Shown here: one piece after another, positions 34,626 through 47,318 of the stretch | How positions within the stretch are numbered: position 1 is the first letter of the stretch | Layout of the letters: each line of letters begins with the position of its first letter | Origin: Capsicum annuum | Lineage: Eukaryota; Streptophyta; Magnoliopsida; Solanales; Solanaceae | Assembly: GCF_002878395.1 (NCBI RefSeq) | Contig: NW_025892519.1 | Span: 60,822 to 124,821, forward strand | DNA: 64,000 nt | Direction of reading: 5' to 3' | Program-made: the position numbers and the translations under genes | The notes under the pieces: generated by a model | Databases searched by the model: none | Told to the model about the DNA's origin: nothing | Seen by the model: only the letters and a program-made list of their open reading frames with translations

Positions 34626-36440
34626 TCCACCTCTAAGATATATGTTCGTCCTCTAGCGTAAAGATAAACAAAGTCCAAAAATTTGACCAACAACTAAAAA
34701 TATCACCATAAAACTCATGTGATCAATCTGATGTGGAGTTGCAACTATGGAACAACCAATCTAAATGTAGAACTAATAATCTTTCACACAATGACTCACA
34801 AGGTCACAACACTAGTATCTGAGGCCAAATTTCTCAATGAAAACGATTTCCTTAATTTTTGAACTTCCTCTTTACCCAAAAACTAAGTCGATCATGCTAG
34901 AAATTCTGAATATACCCAGCTAACTTAATCTATCTAAGAAACCACAAAAATCAGCCGCAAACCCACAAAATGCCAAGAAACCCATGAATCCACATAGCCC
35001 CTCACTAAAATACTAAATCAATCTACTCAAGATTGATATAATATTCATCAATTTAGACAACACTTTATCTCCAAACTAAAGAAACTAGGCCCAAACTCGA
35101 TGTCAAAGCCACATAAAACCTCAAAATCCATACTAAGCATACTTAGGCCACTATACTATGGGCATATCTTATGCTCAACCTTTTGAGGAAATCGAGAATC
35201 ATTGTCAAACTATATAGAACAAAGATATGAACACTCTAAATAGAACTAGAACCAAATGGATTAATGACCCACGCAACCCTCAATAACCAAGTAACATTTA
35301 ACCACCCAAAGTCCTCAATAATCTGGTAAAGTAAAGAGCCTCTTCGATCGTACACACATAAGAAATCCATTATATCAGAGACAATCATCCCATAGAAAAA
35401 GTGCAACAATCACTATATCTCATTGATAGACACCCAAATCATAAATCAAAACTTAAGAAAGTCACTGCTAGACTCCTCAAAAGTCATTAACGAACCCTGC
35501 TATCAGTTTTAAATTGCCAATATAAACCTATAGCCAAACTCTGAACATAAAAAATATCTTATGTACAAGTTTCTTATCTCTTTCCCAACCCAATTACCGT
35601 TCAGTATCCTTTAACACCAGAGCCATGGAATAATAATGCATATGCTAAATAAAAACTCATAAACAATAACATCATTAAGCTATTTAACTTCCAAAGAAAT
35701 AAATGCGAAAAACTAGGTATCTTTTCATTCAAAAATCCTTCCAAATCAAAATCTAGTATCCTTATAAGTAAAATGCCTTCAAGTTTAACAGAGGAGTGTT
35801 TCAATACCCATAAGTATTTTCATGCAAGAAAGGTCAATCACTAGGGAGGTAACAGTCGTAAGGCAAGAATGCCTAAATATCTTTCCTTATCCAACTAGAA
35901 TCCTTTAATTGTAATGTTTACAAGTTAGTCATATCACAAGTCTAATCCATCACAAAGTCTTCATGCCCAAACTGATTAGTATCACTAGTCATCCCATAGA
36001 GTTAATCTCATTATCAATGTGTTAACCCAAACCACAGATATACTGAGGTGATCCGGTAAAATAAACTAACTTATATGCACATATACTGCCAATACTTGTA
36101 GATAATCCCACAACAGTCTACTAGTTGTAAGGTTCATTTATTCATAACTCACCATCTCAATAATTGAATCACTTCCTCAATCCCACGTGATATCATAATC
36201 CTTAAGTAAAAATTTGAATTACCTCTTATAATTGGAATATACCAATACCTACCACTGATCTACCTCTATCTCATAACATAGTCATTGAGAAAATTATACC
36301 CAAAGACAACAAATCCCATAATACCTATAAAAATCAAATCTAGTCTAATAATATACCTTACATGAGTCACAATATAGGATTAGCATATCTAGACCACCAC
36401 TAAAATATCATCTATATGGTAGAAATATCAATAGATCCAA
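34626..36440 (-). other. Non-coding interior of element J
   Basis: About 1.8 kb. At the left end is a minus-strand ctagaggacgaacata motif (34643-34658) ahead of a weak purine tract (34626-34636). Beyond that I see no pol domain on either strand. The only sizeable frame (35601-35804) has no recognisable content. Confidence 0.55.
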
Positions 36441-36870
36441 CATTCATGAATCATATAAAACTTAACATTGAAGAATCACATACAAGAATGTAGAACCACA
36501 ATCAAACACAACCACGACAAATCAAAGGCATACCAAAACTACACTTATAAGGACTATACCAGAATCTCCTATATTGAGTCCATCTCGAGGAACATAATAA
36601 TGAGGATTGTCGTAATTTTGAGAAATTGATGAAATTCCTCTCTAATAGCATTGTGAGAAATCCTTTCTACGATGCCCAAGACCCCCGCATAAGATACAAC
36701 CGAAGAAGTAGGAGCCCATTGAACTGGGCTCAAAGGGCCTGAACATTAATCATAAACTAAACTTCTCCAAGAATAACCACAAGGATCTTAGCCTCTACCA
36801 TATATTTTGCTATCGGCCTCAAGTTTACAGTGCCTCTATCCCGCAAGTCTGTCATATTTCCACTCAAACA
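36441..36870 (-). pseudogene. Zinc knuckle and protease-like region (element J)
   Basis: Minus strand, left of solo LTR I. A knuckle-like CILCGGLGHRRKDF is at 36657-36698, with phenylalanine for the last cysteine. Further on, about 36515-36478, FDCGSTFLYV resembles the protease active site D-S/P-G-S/A-T-F-S-Y-V with cysteine after the aspartate. Stops fall throughout. It continues the gag that lies right of the solo LTR. Confidence 0.6.
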
Positions 36871-39073
36871 TATAATACCCCATATTTTTCTTAGCTCAAT
36901 TCAGCCCCAAGTACAGGTACAAGAGGCTGAGAACCTAAAAATTTGGCTAAGTGTTGGAGACTTAGTTTAATTTTTGGACTCTTAACTTCGTTGACTTTTA
37001 AAGTGACCTTCCCAACCCTGAGATATAGGTTTTTGAGTTAATTTATATTCACGGTGTAATTAGCATGTCTCAAGTAAGTTTTAAATTTTTCAGATGAGGT
37101 TTGGACCACGTTTTGATTTATAAAATATTAAGTCACCGTAATTGGGGTGCGTTGCGGTAGAATAGAACTAGAGGCCTTGGCACATCGGGCTGACGGCTCA
37201 ATCGGCGCTCTAATTATGAATTTAAATTTCCCAGGGGCAATCAGGTCTTTTTGCATGCCCCAATTCGGAAAAACATAGAATTTATCATCAGTTAAGGCAT
37301 TATATACCCTATTTCCACAATTTTTCTTTAAAATAAACCCTAGACATCACCCAAATTCATCGTGTTCAACCATTATTTCTTTATGAAAACTCAATAATTC
37401 AAGCTTCACCACCCAATAACGATCAAGAATGTCAATTCTCTTGCAAGATTAAAGTTTTAAGGTATGTTAAATGTTCATCCATGGGTCTTTTCACCCATGG
37501 AGTCCAAGTACCCATTTTTGTGTTCTAAATCATGAATTCACATGTTTACAATGAATTAATTTCATGATGCTTTTGGGAATTTTGATTATGCATGATGTTT
37601 ACAAGTGTTTTTAGTTTGAAAGTAGTCTTTACACGTTTGAAGCATGAAATCCCATGTTAAATTTCCCAATGTATTATTTTTGTGTTATGATTATGTTATT
37701 CCCACATGTTTCAATCATTCCCATGCCTAAGTTCATGAATTTCAAGTGTTTGATGAAATGTCTAAGAGACGAATTTTGAGCAATGACTACTTATTATGCT
37801 TGTGAAGCTTTGGTATGCTTTTACTGTTAATGTTATCAAGTCTTGGGGGCAATGAATACCCAAAATTTAGTTGTTTACTTAGTCTAGTACTTTTAGAATG
37901 GTTTACAGGAATATCTGATTATTATTAGTTAAGTCAGTTATCCTATCAGTCAAGTTTAGATCAGTTCAGTATTCTGAGTTAGTTCAGTCGAAAGTAGGAT
38001 TTAGCACCGAGTTAACCCAGGGATGGGGGATCACCTACCAGTTAAGGGTGTGACCTTTAGTAGCAATCCCTGGGTTCAATAACTATGTAGCCAACGTAGG
38101 TTAGAGATACTAACTTGCCAGTTGAGGGTTGACATATATCTCACTAGAGCACTTGCCAGTAGAGGGTGACTCTTTAGTCCTTTAGTACTTCATTTTAGTA
38201 GATCCACGCAGCTAGTGTTAGTACTTGTGGCACGGTACTGACACACTTCTAACTAGGGTCACAGGTTGGATCCCAATTAGCTCATATTGGGGTATGTCAG
38301 TAAGATAATAGCTCCTACAGTCTCAATGCAGTATTCAGTTTAGAGTTTAGTGTCAAGCTTGCTTGAACATGGAATACAATATTAGTTGCTCAGTGTTTCA
38401 GCATTTCAGCTTACAGACTATCCCAGTATCATGTCATATGCTTGGTCAGCCATTCTCAGACTTTATGGCTTCCTTGCATACAATACATCAGTTATCTCAT
38501 GTTGTTTATTCAGTCAATTATTATTCATGCATATAATCCATGCATATCTACCTAACCTCATTTAGCATACCAATACATTCAAAGTACTAACCGCATACTC
38601 GTTTCTTATGCTATGATGTATCATATCATAGGTTTGAAAGCTCAGGTTCCCAACTACACCTAGACATCCCAGCGCACCAGCAGCGGTAGAAGTGGTGAGT
38701 CCTTATATTCTGAGGATCGTGTATTTTTATTTCAATGTTTCAGTTCAGTAATCATCCAGAGTTAGTTGGGGACTTATACAATCAACTCCGCAGTCAGTCA
38801 GTTAGAGGCTTTCAGATAGTTAGTTAGTTATCAGTTGTTAGTGACAGTTTTTACAGTATTGTTTTCAGACATTTGTATTTCTGGCATATTAATATAGGGA
38901 TATTTTTAAACGTTTAAACCTTATGGCGTTTCGAGCTTTGTTTTCCTTATATGTGTATCCTTTATAATCCCTTATTATCAGTTTATTTAGTGCTCATAGC
39001 AGGTATCAGTTAATGGATTAGCTTGTGGTCACTGCATCGTGTGATGTCCAGGGTGTACTTTTGGGGCATTAAA
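36871..39073 (+). mobile_element. Solo LTR I
   Basis: 2203 bp forward LTR. It opens tataataccccatatt (tgtaat in sisters) and ends ggggcattaaa (gcgttaca in sisters). The target duplication is aaaca (36866-36870) against aaact (39074-39078), one change. It contains a TATA-like ttatatac (37300-37307), a CT-rich leader, a donor-like ttttaaggtatgtt (37455-37468), tttagcaccgag (37990-38001), aatacattcaaagtact (38573-38589) and ggtgagtcctt (38694-38704). It sits in element J's gag. Confidence 0.85.
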
Positions 39074-39720
39074 AAACTCCTCTAAAACCTCACAAGCAAA
39101 CTGATCCCGCAAAAGAGAAGGTGACCCAACTAGCCTACTTCTACAAAAGTCTATCACCATTGTCTAGCTGGTCCAAATAACTGAAAGGCAATGAAATCTA
39201 CTCCATTAGAATCCATTAAGCCCAACTTATGCAACTTTTAGTGATATCCAAGTAAGAAAAAATAAGCATCAATCCTAGGATCTATATTAAATTGAAGAGG
39301 ATTTGTCCTCATAAACTCTATATACCTACTTTGTCCTTTTATGGATATAAAGGGTAAGGTTACTGAATGTAGAGTGATCCCTGGAAATATCTCATCAACA
39401 TTAGAAGAATCTATAATCAAATGTGCATATGGAGTTTGAAGTACTAAAGTATCTTGTCGAATCATAGAGAATTCACCCTCTCAAGGAAACCCAACACTAG
39501 TATCGAAAAATCCTCAAGCAAAGTATGGTGTCAGGTAGTGTCTGCACTAGCCTTAACCCCTCAAATTCAAAAGGCCCATCATTACTAGCAACCCTAGAAT
39601 CTGAAAAGTCAATCCCAACCTAACCTTTAGTTGGATCGTACGATCCAATCTAACCTCTGTTCAACCTCTACACATGTCATGCACCGAAGGCTCAAGCTTT
39701 AAATTTTTGGCTTAAGAAGA
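39074..39720 (-). pseudogene. gag remnant (element J)
   Basis: Minus strand. The open part 39238-39465 reads MIRQDTLVLQTPYAHLIIDS, then PGITLHSVTLPF and MRTNPLQFNIDPRIDAYFFL. It continues with KLHKLGLMDSNGVDF and GPARQWWQTF toward 39110. The N-P-x-x-F...D-P....F and G-P-A-R-x-W-W words are those of a Ty3/gypsy gag matrix-capsid region. Stops interrupt it further right. Confidence 0.65.
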
Positions 39721-39914
39721 ATGCATCTTCCCAATCTATAAGAGAGTGAATAAGAGGTTTGACTTATACAAAGATATGAACGCATGAGTTAGAATGAAGA
39801 AATTAATTTATTGTAAAGTCATGCAGCCTTTCCAAGATAGATAATAGATGTCTTCGCACCGATATGCAAGACTGTAACCAACTTTTCTTATATTAATGAT
39901 ATCAATAAACCTTG
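39721..39914 (-). other. 5' leader of element J
   Basis: Region between the primer site and gag. No frame or repeat noted. Confidence 0.4.
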
Positions 39915-39927
39915 ACCTCAGATATCA
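39915..39927 (-). other. Primer-binding site of element J, decayed
   Basis: On the minus strand tgatatctgaggt against tggtatcagagcc: nine of 13 positions agree and the position next to the LTR fits. Confidence 0.5.
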
Positions 39928-39930
39928 ATT

Positions 39931-40605
39931 TAACATTGCATAAAATAAAGTATGTGGTGACACTATCACACTATCTTGTATAGGTAAGCCTATCCTAACT
40001 TAACTCAATAATTAAAGATAATCAGAAGTGGAAGAAAAAGAATAAAATAATCCCAAAACACACAAAGATGAAAATATAATTCAAATATGCATCCTAGGTA
40101 TCGTTTTCACTAGTACAAGCCTCTAAATATAGAACAATATTAATAAACGAAAGTATCAATCACTACCTCGATCTCCATAACATAAAAATTGAAAAAATCA
40201 CTTTATGATCTTATACTCAAATTAACACCTACACGGGGCCCAGAAAATGAGAAAAAGAAAAAGAAGCAAGGATGAGTATGAAACAAGTGTAATCAGCAAG
40301 CATCAATGAATAATCGACACTAATTCAAAGCGATAGCGAGAACTAGCATCCCAACTTCCCAAGGTTCCTTTCAATCTACTACTGATTAGTACAACACTTC
40401 ATTCTAACAAGGTATCCCAACACAACAGTCATACGAATATCAATATACAAAGTAGGCAAAATAATACAAGAGAGTCAACTCTAGTTATTTTATGATCAAC
40501 AAGTAAAGAAAGTCATTTATAAGGAGGGACTTACTAACACAGTATATTTGGCGAAATAAAAATATTCAAACAATAATATGGGATATAATAGTGAGAGTGT
40601 ATATG
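39931..40605 (-). repeat. 5' LTR of element J, cut by B
   Basis: Matches the left LTR piece (see 33367-34625) from about 40150 on. Cut at 40605 by element B, with gtata (40601-40605) as B's target. The rest lies beyond the window or is lost. Confidence 0.65.
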
Positions 40606-42262
40606 TCACGAACCAAACCTGAGCCTAGCCGTGACGGGTAATCTCAAATCTACCCTGGGTTGGAGACCACCCCCTTATCCATATCTTAGGAGCACCATAA
40701 TAATAAATTAAAAGTCAATTAAGATAGAAATAAAAGATAAATAGGTCAAAAAAATCCTAAGAGTCAAAACCAACAATCCAACCCACACTTGACCACAAAA
40801 GGCTCTAAAACCAGAAATACCAACTAAGTAGTGATATGTCCATGACTATAACCAAAAGAATCCAAAATAAAGCACTATGACTAAAAATAATGAAATGACC
40901 GAACCTTCCGAAAGAAGGAGGCTCACCACTTTATAACAGATCCACAGTGGTATCAAATCACTTAACTCTGCACAGGAGTATCAGAAAAGCCCTCAGACCC
41001 TGCATCATAAAATGATGCAACATCAAAGGATGGTCAGTGGGGCACACACTCGCATGTAACTCAGGGGATAGGGATAAAATAATGAAATTACCAAAAGTCC
41101 AGTCACAAACCATAATGCACAATATTTATACATATATAGGATGTCGGGATAGGGGCAAGGATCCATTATCATGATAGTTTAAACCATTAGCCTGAACTGT
41201 TTAGCTAGCTTCGTCCTAAAGGCACCCATGGGCTATATGATTCCAGCTCCCCCTGCTAGAAGGGCTCCAGTTCATGTTAGCCACACGAATCAAAGAAAAT
41301 TGTGGAAAGGCTAAAGACCTCAAGGTCGTAGCCTCCCTCCCCAAAATGTATATATAACGTCTGGACCAAGTATACGGTCACATGGATCCCCTGCGCCAAC
41401 AAATATGGTTTTCAGTGTTCATCCCCCAGGACTTACACCTTCATGGTGAGCTACACATTTCTATTATGCCCAAATTAAAACAGTTGCACATAAACCAACC
41501 ACTAACCCGGGAGTCTTTCATTAAGGTATTTACCAACTTGGTATCATCATACCAATTATTCTAGGAAGCTAATATAATTATGCCAAGTCAATCCATATAA
41601 CCAAATTGACTCCTAAGTTCCTATTAAAATCCAGTCCATGTCAACCAAGGCCATTTAAAATCCATTATTTTCCATTATCCCTTCATTGCAATGAAATGGG
41701 TTCAAAAGATAAGTTAAATCATACAATTATCCATATTCAAAAACTTGTGAAGTAGGTTGAGATTAATGTCATTATCAAATCAAAATTTCATCAATTTGAG
41801 GAAACGCATGTCCCCCACTCCAACCATTTAACCAATGCACCAATTCAGTCCCCAAAACACCAATTTAAAGCATGAATAATCAATTTAAAACATGGGACAA
41901 GTAATTCAAGATAAAACAATCAAAAACCCTCAACCCAATTTCAAACCCATAATTTAAATAACATGAATAACCAATCAATTTATGTCATAATGAAAAACTT
42001 ACAAGTTAGGGATGAGAAACATTCCTTAAATACACAAGAATTTGAGGAGAAAACAAAGTTTTGAGCTTGGACAGTGAATCCATTGTAAAACCCTTAAGCT
42101 TTCTTGGGTTTTGTGTTAGAAAGAAGAAGAATGATGTTTTGATCTTTAAACTAAAGAAAAAAGGTCACCCCAAGTGTTTATACGTTGTACAAGGGGTAAA
42201 AAGACAAAAAATCCCTTACCATAAGTGAAAAACAAAAACTGAAGAAAATTAAAATAGTTGCA
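40606..42262 (-). repeat. 3' LTR of element B
   Basis: On the plus strand it runs from tgtcacgaacc to tagttgca, so both edges are TG...CA. The inner boundary is inferred from a ggggacaaa purine run (minus strand, 42263-42271). It matches 47319-48075 over the first 750 bp, e.g. ggatagggataaaataatg and gatgtcgg(g/t)atagggg. On the minus strand it has a donor-like cttgtaagttttt (41993-42005). Confidence 0.75.
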
Positions 42263-42361
42263 TTTGTCCCCAAATGATGAGTTAAGACATTTTTAGCACG
42301 ATAATAGCAAAAATACATCAGAATTATATCATAAATTCAAAATACGACAAGAAGGAAACGA

Positions 42362-43500
42362 AACTTATACCTCAAGCACTTCCATACAACACGGGGAACA
42401 AGAACAGGTACTTGGCTCTTATATCTTCCTCAGCTTCTTATGTAGCTTATTCCACCTTTATATTCCTCCAAAGAACCTTTACTGAAGCTACATCCTTTGT
42501 CCTCAATTTACGAACTTAACTATCCAATATCTCAACTAGTACTTTCTCATAAGACAAAGAATCCATAACACCAACATCCTCAATAGGCATTATCAAAGAA
42601 AGGTCACCCACACACTTTTTAAACATAAACACATGAAACACAAGATAAATTAAAGACAAACTAGTTAGTAAATCAAACTCGTCAGCGACATTCCCAATCC
42701 TTCTCAAAATCTAATACAGACTAATGTAATGGGGACTAAGCTTCCCCTTAATCCAAATCTTATAACTCCTTCCATAGAGATACCTCAAGAATATCCAAGT
42801 GCTCACTTTTAACTCTAACTCTCTTAGCCTCACATCCGCATAAGACTTTTGGGAACTTTAAGCAGTCTTAAGTCTTTTTCTAATCACCTTTACCTTCTTC
42901 ATGAATTGGTGAACCATGTCAGGACCAAACAACCTAGTCTCACCTACGTCAAACTACCAAATATGAGATCTACACCTTCTACCATAAAGAACCTCAAAAG
43001 AAGTCATCTGAATGTTAGAGTGATAACTATTATTATAGACAAACTCAATAAGAGGCAAATGGTCAACCTAACTACCTTTTCAATCACTCAGGCCCTTAGT
43101 ATATCCTCTAAATTTTGAATAGCACATTCGACTTATCTATCTATTTGAGAGTGGAAAGCGGTGCTAAGGTTCACCTTAGTACCCAAACCTTTTGAAAACA
43201 AACGCCAGAAGTAAGAATAAAACTATGTACCTCCATTAGAAATAATGGACACCGGCTCACCATGAAATATTGCAATCTCCTGAATGAACAACTTGGCATA
43301 ATCCTCTCCTGAGTAGTTAGTACTCACAAGTAAGAAGTGAGCAAACTTAGTCATCCCATCCATAATGACCCAAATAGAATACTGATTTTGAGACAATGGA
43401 ACACTCATAATGAAATCCATATTTATCATCTCTGAATTTTACATTGGCAACTCTATCTCTTAGGACATACCACTAGGCCTCAAATGTTCCACCTTGACTT
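42362..43500 (-). pseudogene. Integrase with chromodomain-like tail (element B)
   Basis: Minus strand. The core is in 43223-43429: MDFIMSVPLSQNQYSIWVIM and MTKFAHFLLVSTNYS keep the first aspartate, but the second lies in IISNGGT, asparagine for aspartate. The tail is in 42516-42707 (NVADEFDLLTSLSLIYLVFH, then LSYEKVLVEILDS), and chromodomain wording continues to about 42370. Stops and frame changes occur between these parts. Confidence 0.75.
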
Positions 43501-44330
43501 GCTGACAAACCATATACTTAGCAAAAAAATTTGCCACATCCATCTTCATATTATTCTACTAATAGACTTCTTTCAAGTCATGATAAATTTTGGTCGAACC
43601 TATATGAACTGTATATCGGGACTCATGAGCCTCAACCAAGATTTTTTCTCACAACCCATCAACATCAGGTACACACAACCTTTTTTAATATGTCAAGATG
43701 CCATCTCCCCTAATCTCGAAAGCCATAACCTTTTGTTGACCCACATCATCCTTAATCTATGTAAGTATGGGATCCAAAACTTGTTTCTCTTTTACCTCAG
43801 CTTCTACAGATGACTTAACCACCTCCTAAATAGTCACTGATCCATCCTCGGAGTCTAAAAGATAAACTCCTAAGTTAGCCAACCTATGAATATCCTTCAC
43901 CAATCCTCTTTTGTCCTCATAAATATGAGATAAGATCCCCATATAAAACCTTCTAAGAGCATCAACAATAATATTAGCTTTACTTGGATGGTAGTGTAGG
44001 CTCATATCATAATCCTTAAGCAATTCAAGCCACTGCCTCTGCCTAAGATTCAATTCCTTCTGAGTAAGCACATAATCCAAGCTCGTATCATCAGAATAAA
44101 TATCCACATGCACCCCATACAAATAATGGTGCCAAATTTTCAATGCAAAGACCATAGTAGTCAACTCTAGATTGTAAGTCAGGTAATTTCTCTCATGAAC
44201 CTTAAGTTGCCTAGAAGCATAGGATACAACCTTACCATGATACATCATAACACAATTTATTCCCATATGGGATGCATCACAATACACAACAAAACCATTA
44301 GTACCCTTAGGTAGGGTCAAAAAAGGGCAC
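43500..44330 (-). pseudogene. RNase H and linker (element B)
   Basis: Minus strand, open at 43826-44320 for 164 residues: [60 protein letters not shown] and [15 protein letters not shown]. The four acidic positions (CDA, LEL, SDD, VDA) are present. The linker that follows ([20 protein letters not shown]) leads to the integrase zinc region at 43500-43800, which is decayed. Confidence 0.85.
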
Positions 44331-45230
44331 GGAAGTCAAATTGTCCTTCAAATTATCAAAACTACCTTCACAAGCATCGGACCATATAAACTTAACCTTT
44401 TTGTGTTAAATTCATCAGCGAAGTAGCAATAAAAGAGAAAATTTCCATAAACCTCCTATAATACCCAGCCAAGCCCAAGTGGCTCCTAATGTTAGTTAGA
44501 GTCATGGGTTTAAGTCATCTCTTCACTGCCTCAACTTTCTATGGATCAACCTTGATCCCTTTTCTACAAATAACATGCCCAAGAAAAGTCACAACACTTG
44601 GCCAAAACTCACATTTAGAAAACTTTGCGTACAAATCTCGATCCTTAAGAATCTGCAACATAATTTGGAGGTGATTCGTATGATCCTTCTCACACTTAGA
44701 GTACACCAAGATGTCATCAATGAAGAATATAACAAACAAATCTAGAAACTTCCCAAAAACCTGATTCATAAGGTCCATGAAAGTAGTTGGAGCATTAGTT
44801 AATCAAAATGACAAAACGAAGAACTCATAATAATTGTACCAAGTTTGGAAAGTAGTTTTAGGAATTTCAACCTCTCTAATTTTCAAATAGTGATAGCCCA
44901 AACAGAGATCAATCTTAAAGAAACAACTAGAACCCTGAAGTTGAACAAAAAGTTCATCAATTCTCAGAAGAGGGTACTTATTCTTCACTGTCACCTTATT
45001 CAACTGACGATAATCTATACACATCTAAAAAGACCCATTTTTATTTTGCCTAAAAAGTACAAGAGCACCCATGGAGAATCACTACGACGAATGAACCATT
45101 TTTCAAGAAGATCCTTCAACTACTCATTTAGCTCCTTTAGTTCAGTCTGAGCCATCATATAAGGAGAAATGGAAATGGGGTGGGTATCCGGTAGATGATC
45201 AATCCCAAAATTTGTTTCCCTATTGGAGGA
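44331..45230 (-). pseudogene. Reverse transcriptase (element B)
   Basis: Minus strand fragments. 44803-45024 is the palm start: [20 protein letters not shown], then [20 protein letters not shown]. 44539-44778 has the catalytic [16 protein letters not shown] (intact F-I-D-D) and [20 protein letters not shown]. The fingers lie right of 45024 in broken frames. The connection lies at 44340-44530, where a frameshift or stop precedes RNase H. Confidence 0.85.
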
Positions 45231-45790
45231 AATCCTAGTTAGATCATCGAGGAAATTCACTAACCATAGGGATAAATTGTAAAGGACTTTCAGAGTTAGA
45301 ATCTTTAACCCAAACTAGATGATATAAACACCTTTTAGAAATCAATTTATGAGCTCTAAGATAGAAAATAAACCTCCCTTTAGGTACTAACGAACTCCCC
45401 TCCCATTTAATCACCAGTTTATTTGGAAACTGAAAATTGACCTTTCTGGTCTAACAATCCAGAGAAAAATAGCACAAATGAAGATAATCCATCCCCAAGA
45501 TTATATAAAAATCTACCATGTCAAGTTATATCAAATACACCAATGTCTCCCTATGAAGAATAGACACCATACAACCCTTATAGATTTTCCTTGGAACAAT
45601 TGAATCACCCACTAGAGTAGAAACAGAAAAGGGGTTGGAAATATTTTTAGGACCAAAACCAAAGTGTACCACTATATAAAGAGTAACATAAGATAGGGTA
45701 GAACATGAATCAAGAAAATAATAAACATTACGAGAAAATATTTGTAATATACCAGTGACAACATCTGGAGATACCTCAGATTCCTAATGA
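45230..45790 (-). pseudogene. Aspartic protease (element B)
   Basis: Minus strand. YYFLDSCSTLSYVTLYI near 45730-45680 is the active-site region, with the aspartate kept but cysteine where the family has glycine (DSG). Later words VSTLVGDSIVPRKIYKG and MVDFYIILGMDYL follow in order. Stops are scattered. Confidence 0.7.
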
Positions 45791-47111
45791 ATAGCAAGAG
45801 CATAGAGATAATTTCGGCCAGTGCCGGTATGTGAAATAGAATCCTTAGGTGCCAAGGCTAAAGAAGTGGCAATTGGAACCTTATTAGATCTACTGGAAAC
45901 TCTGGCCGAAGGATAATATCTCTACATATGACCAAGCTGACCATAATTATAGCACCAATTTCTCCCATTATCACAATATCTATGGTGAAGCTTTCCATAA
46001 AAATGATAAGAAGGGTAAAATAGGGCTGAGTGAGCTCCACCTGCCTAAAACTGGGCACCTTGTTCCTTAGGACCACTTCTAGCCTGAAAACGATAATCAC
46101 CTATAGGATTACGATAAGGAGCACTGGCAGATGAATACGAATTTCCTCAATTCTTTTTCTTAATCTGTTCCTTACCATATCTTCTATTGTTCTGATGATT
46201 TTTACCCTACCTTAAATATTTGAACTTTTTATTCTCCCTCTCTTTAATCTTTACCTGCTTCTTCTTTTCATCCTCCACCAGTTGTACATAAACCACCAGC
46301 CTGGATATGCTCATATCATTATTCAACATAGCAACCTTACCATCTAACACTAAATCATGGGACAAACCAGAAGCAAAATTCCTCATTCAGGATCTCATAC
46401 TAGACACCTGTTTGAGAGCATAACGAGACAACTGACGGAATTTCTAGGAAAACTTCTTAATACTCATCTTACGTTGCTTCAAGTTCATAAAATCTTCAAC
46501 CATAGATTCCCTCAACTCTCGAGGAAAGTAGTGATCAAAAAATCACCTAAAAGTCATCCCACACTGTTAGTTCAACATCATTACCCATCATCGCTTCCCA
46601 CTTCTCATACCATTGGTAAGGCACATCTTTAGACTAATAGACAACAAACTCCACATCCTCTAAATTAGTAGCATCCATAACTAAGAAAATCTTTTCCATC
46701 TCATCAATAAAGTCGTGGGTATCCTCCTTAACTTTAAAGCCAATAAAGGTTGGGGGATTAAACCTCATAAACTGGCCAACCTGAGTGACCTTAGATAAAC
46801 TAATAGCAGGACCAACATGATCATATTAATGAGACTGTAATGCCACTAATTGAGTAAGTATATGAATAGACTAGTAGAACTCATCATTAGAGATATATCC
46901 TGTGGCAAATGAGCATAAGTGTCAGCAGTCGGGAAGGCCCGAAGAGGACTAGTAGGCACCAGTAAAACTCCAAGTGAAGCGGTATAATTAGAAGCAGGGA
47001 CCCTAGATTGGGTCTGCACTCTATAAACAGGGTGAGTTCCTCCACATTTTCCTCAGGTGTGATAGAGTTTCCAGTAGAGTTTCTACAACTGTAAGATCTT
47101 TAGGGAGGCAT
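45791..47111 (-). pseudogene. gag, broken (element B)
   Basis: Minus strand, from an ATG at 47111-47109. Gag words can be followed in several frames through 46800-46140. A decayed zinc knuckle (CYNYGQLGHM) lies near 45950, with tyrosine for a cysteine. The open frame 45858-46100 is in another frame. About 1.3 kb, a normal length for gag in this group. Confidence 0.65.
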
Positions 47112-47141
47112 GATCTGAAATGCGAGTAAGCCAAGAGTTAG
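47109..47141 (-). promoter_or_regulatory. Splice-acceptor-like site before B gag
   Basis: On the minus strand, ctaac (47137-47141) is followed by a pyrimidine-richer stretch and tttcag (AG at 47115-47116), then ATG at 47109-47111. It has the same layout as in elements A and D although B is a different family. Confidence 0.45.
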
Positions 47142-47301
47142 AGAATTTTCATAACCACTAGACTCTATAGCCCAAAATTGGTCATAAAAGGGAAACATTC
47201 CTAAATTCCTTGTAGAATCCCCTATAAATGTGGTGTGCTACACACCCATAAAAGGGACTCTACTCTACATGGCTTTGTGGAAACCCAACGACCTAGAACA
47301 G

Positions 47302-47314
47302 TGCTCTAATACCA
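47302..47314 (-). other. Primer-binding site of element B
   Basis: Minus strand tggtattagagca against tggtatcagagcc, two changes, four bases from the LTR. Confidence 0.8.
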
Positions 47315-47318
47315 AGCT

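Larger units (their letters stand above)
33350..40605 (-). mobile_element. Element J: reverse gag-protease derivative
   Basis: Defined by two matching LTR pieces (about 33367-34625 and 39931-40605) with a decayed initiator-Met primer site at 39915-39927. The interior, less the inserted solo LTR I, is about 3.1 kb. It contains gag, a zinc knuckle and a protease-like site on the minus strand, and then about 1.8 kb with no RT, RNase H or integrase that I can recognise. The first 200 or so bp of its 3' LTR are missing at the joint with G. Element B cuts its 5' LTR at 40605. Confidence 0.7.

Noticed and set aside
43484..43813. 109-residue plus-strand open frame
   Set aside because: Antisense to the RNase H-integrase linker of element B.
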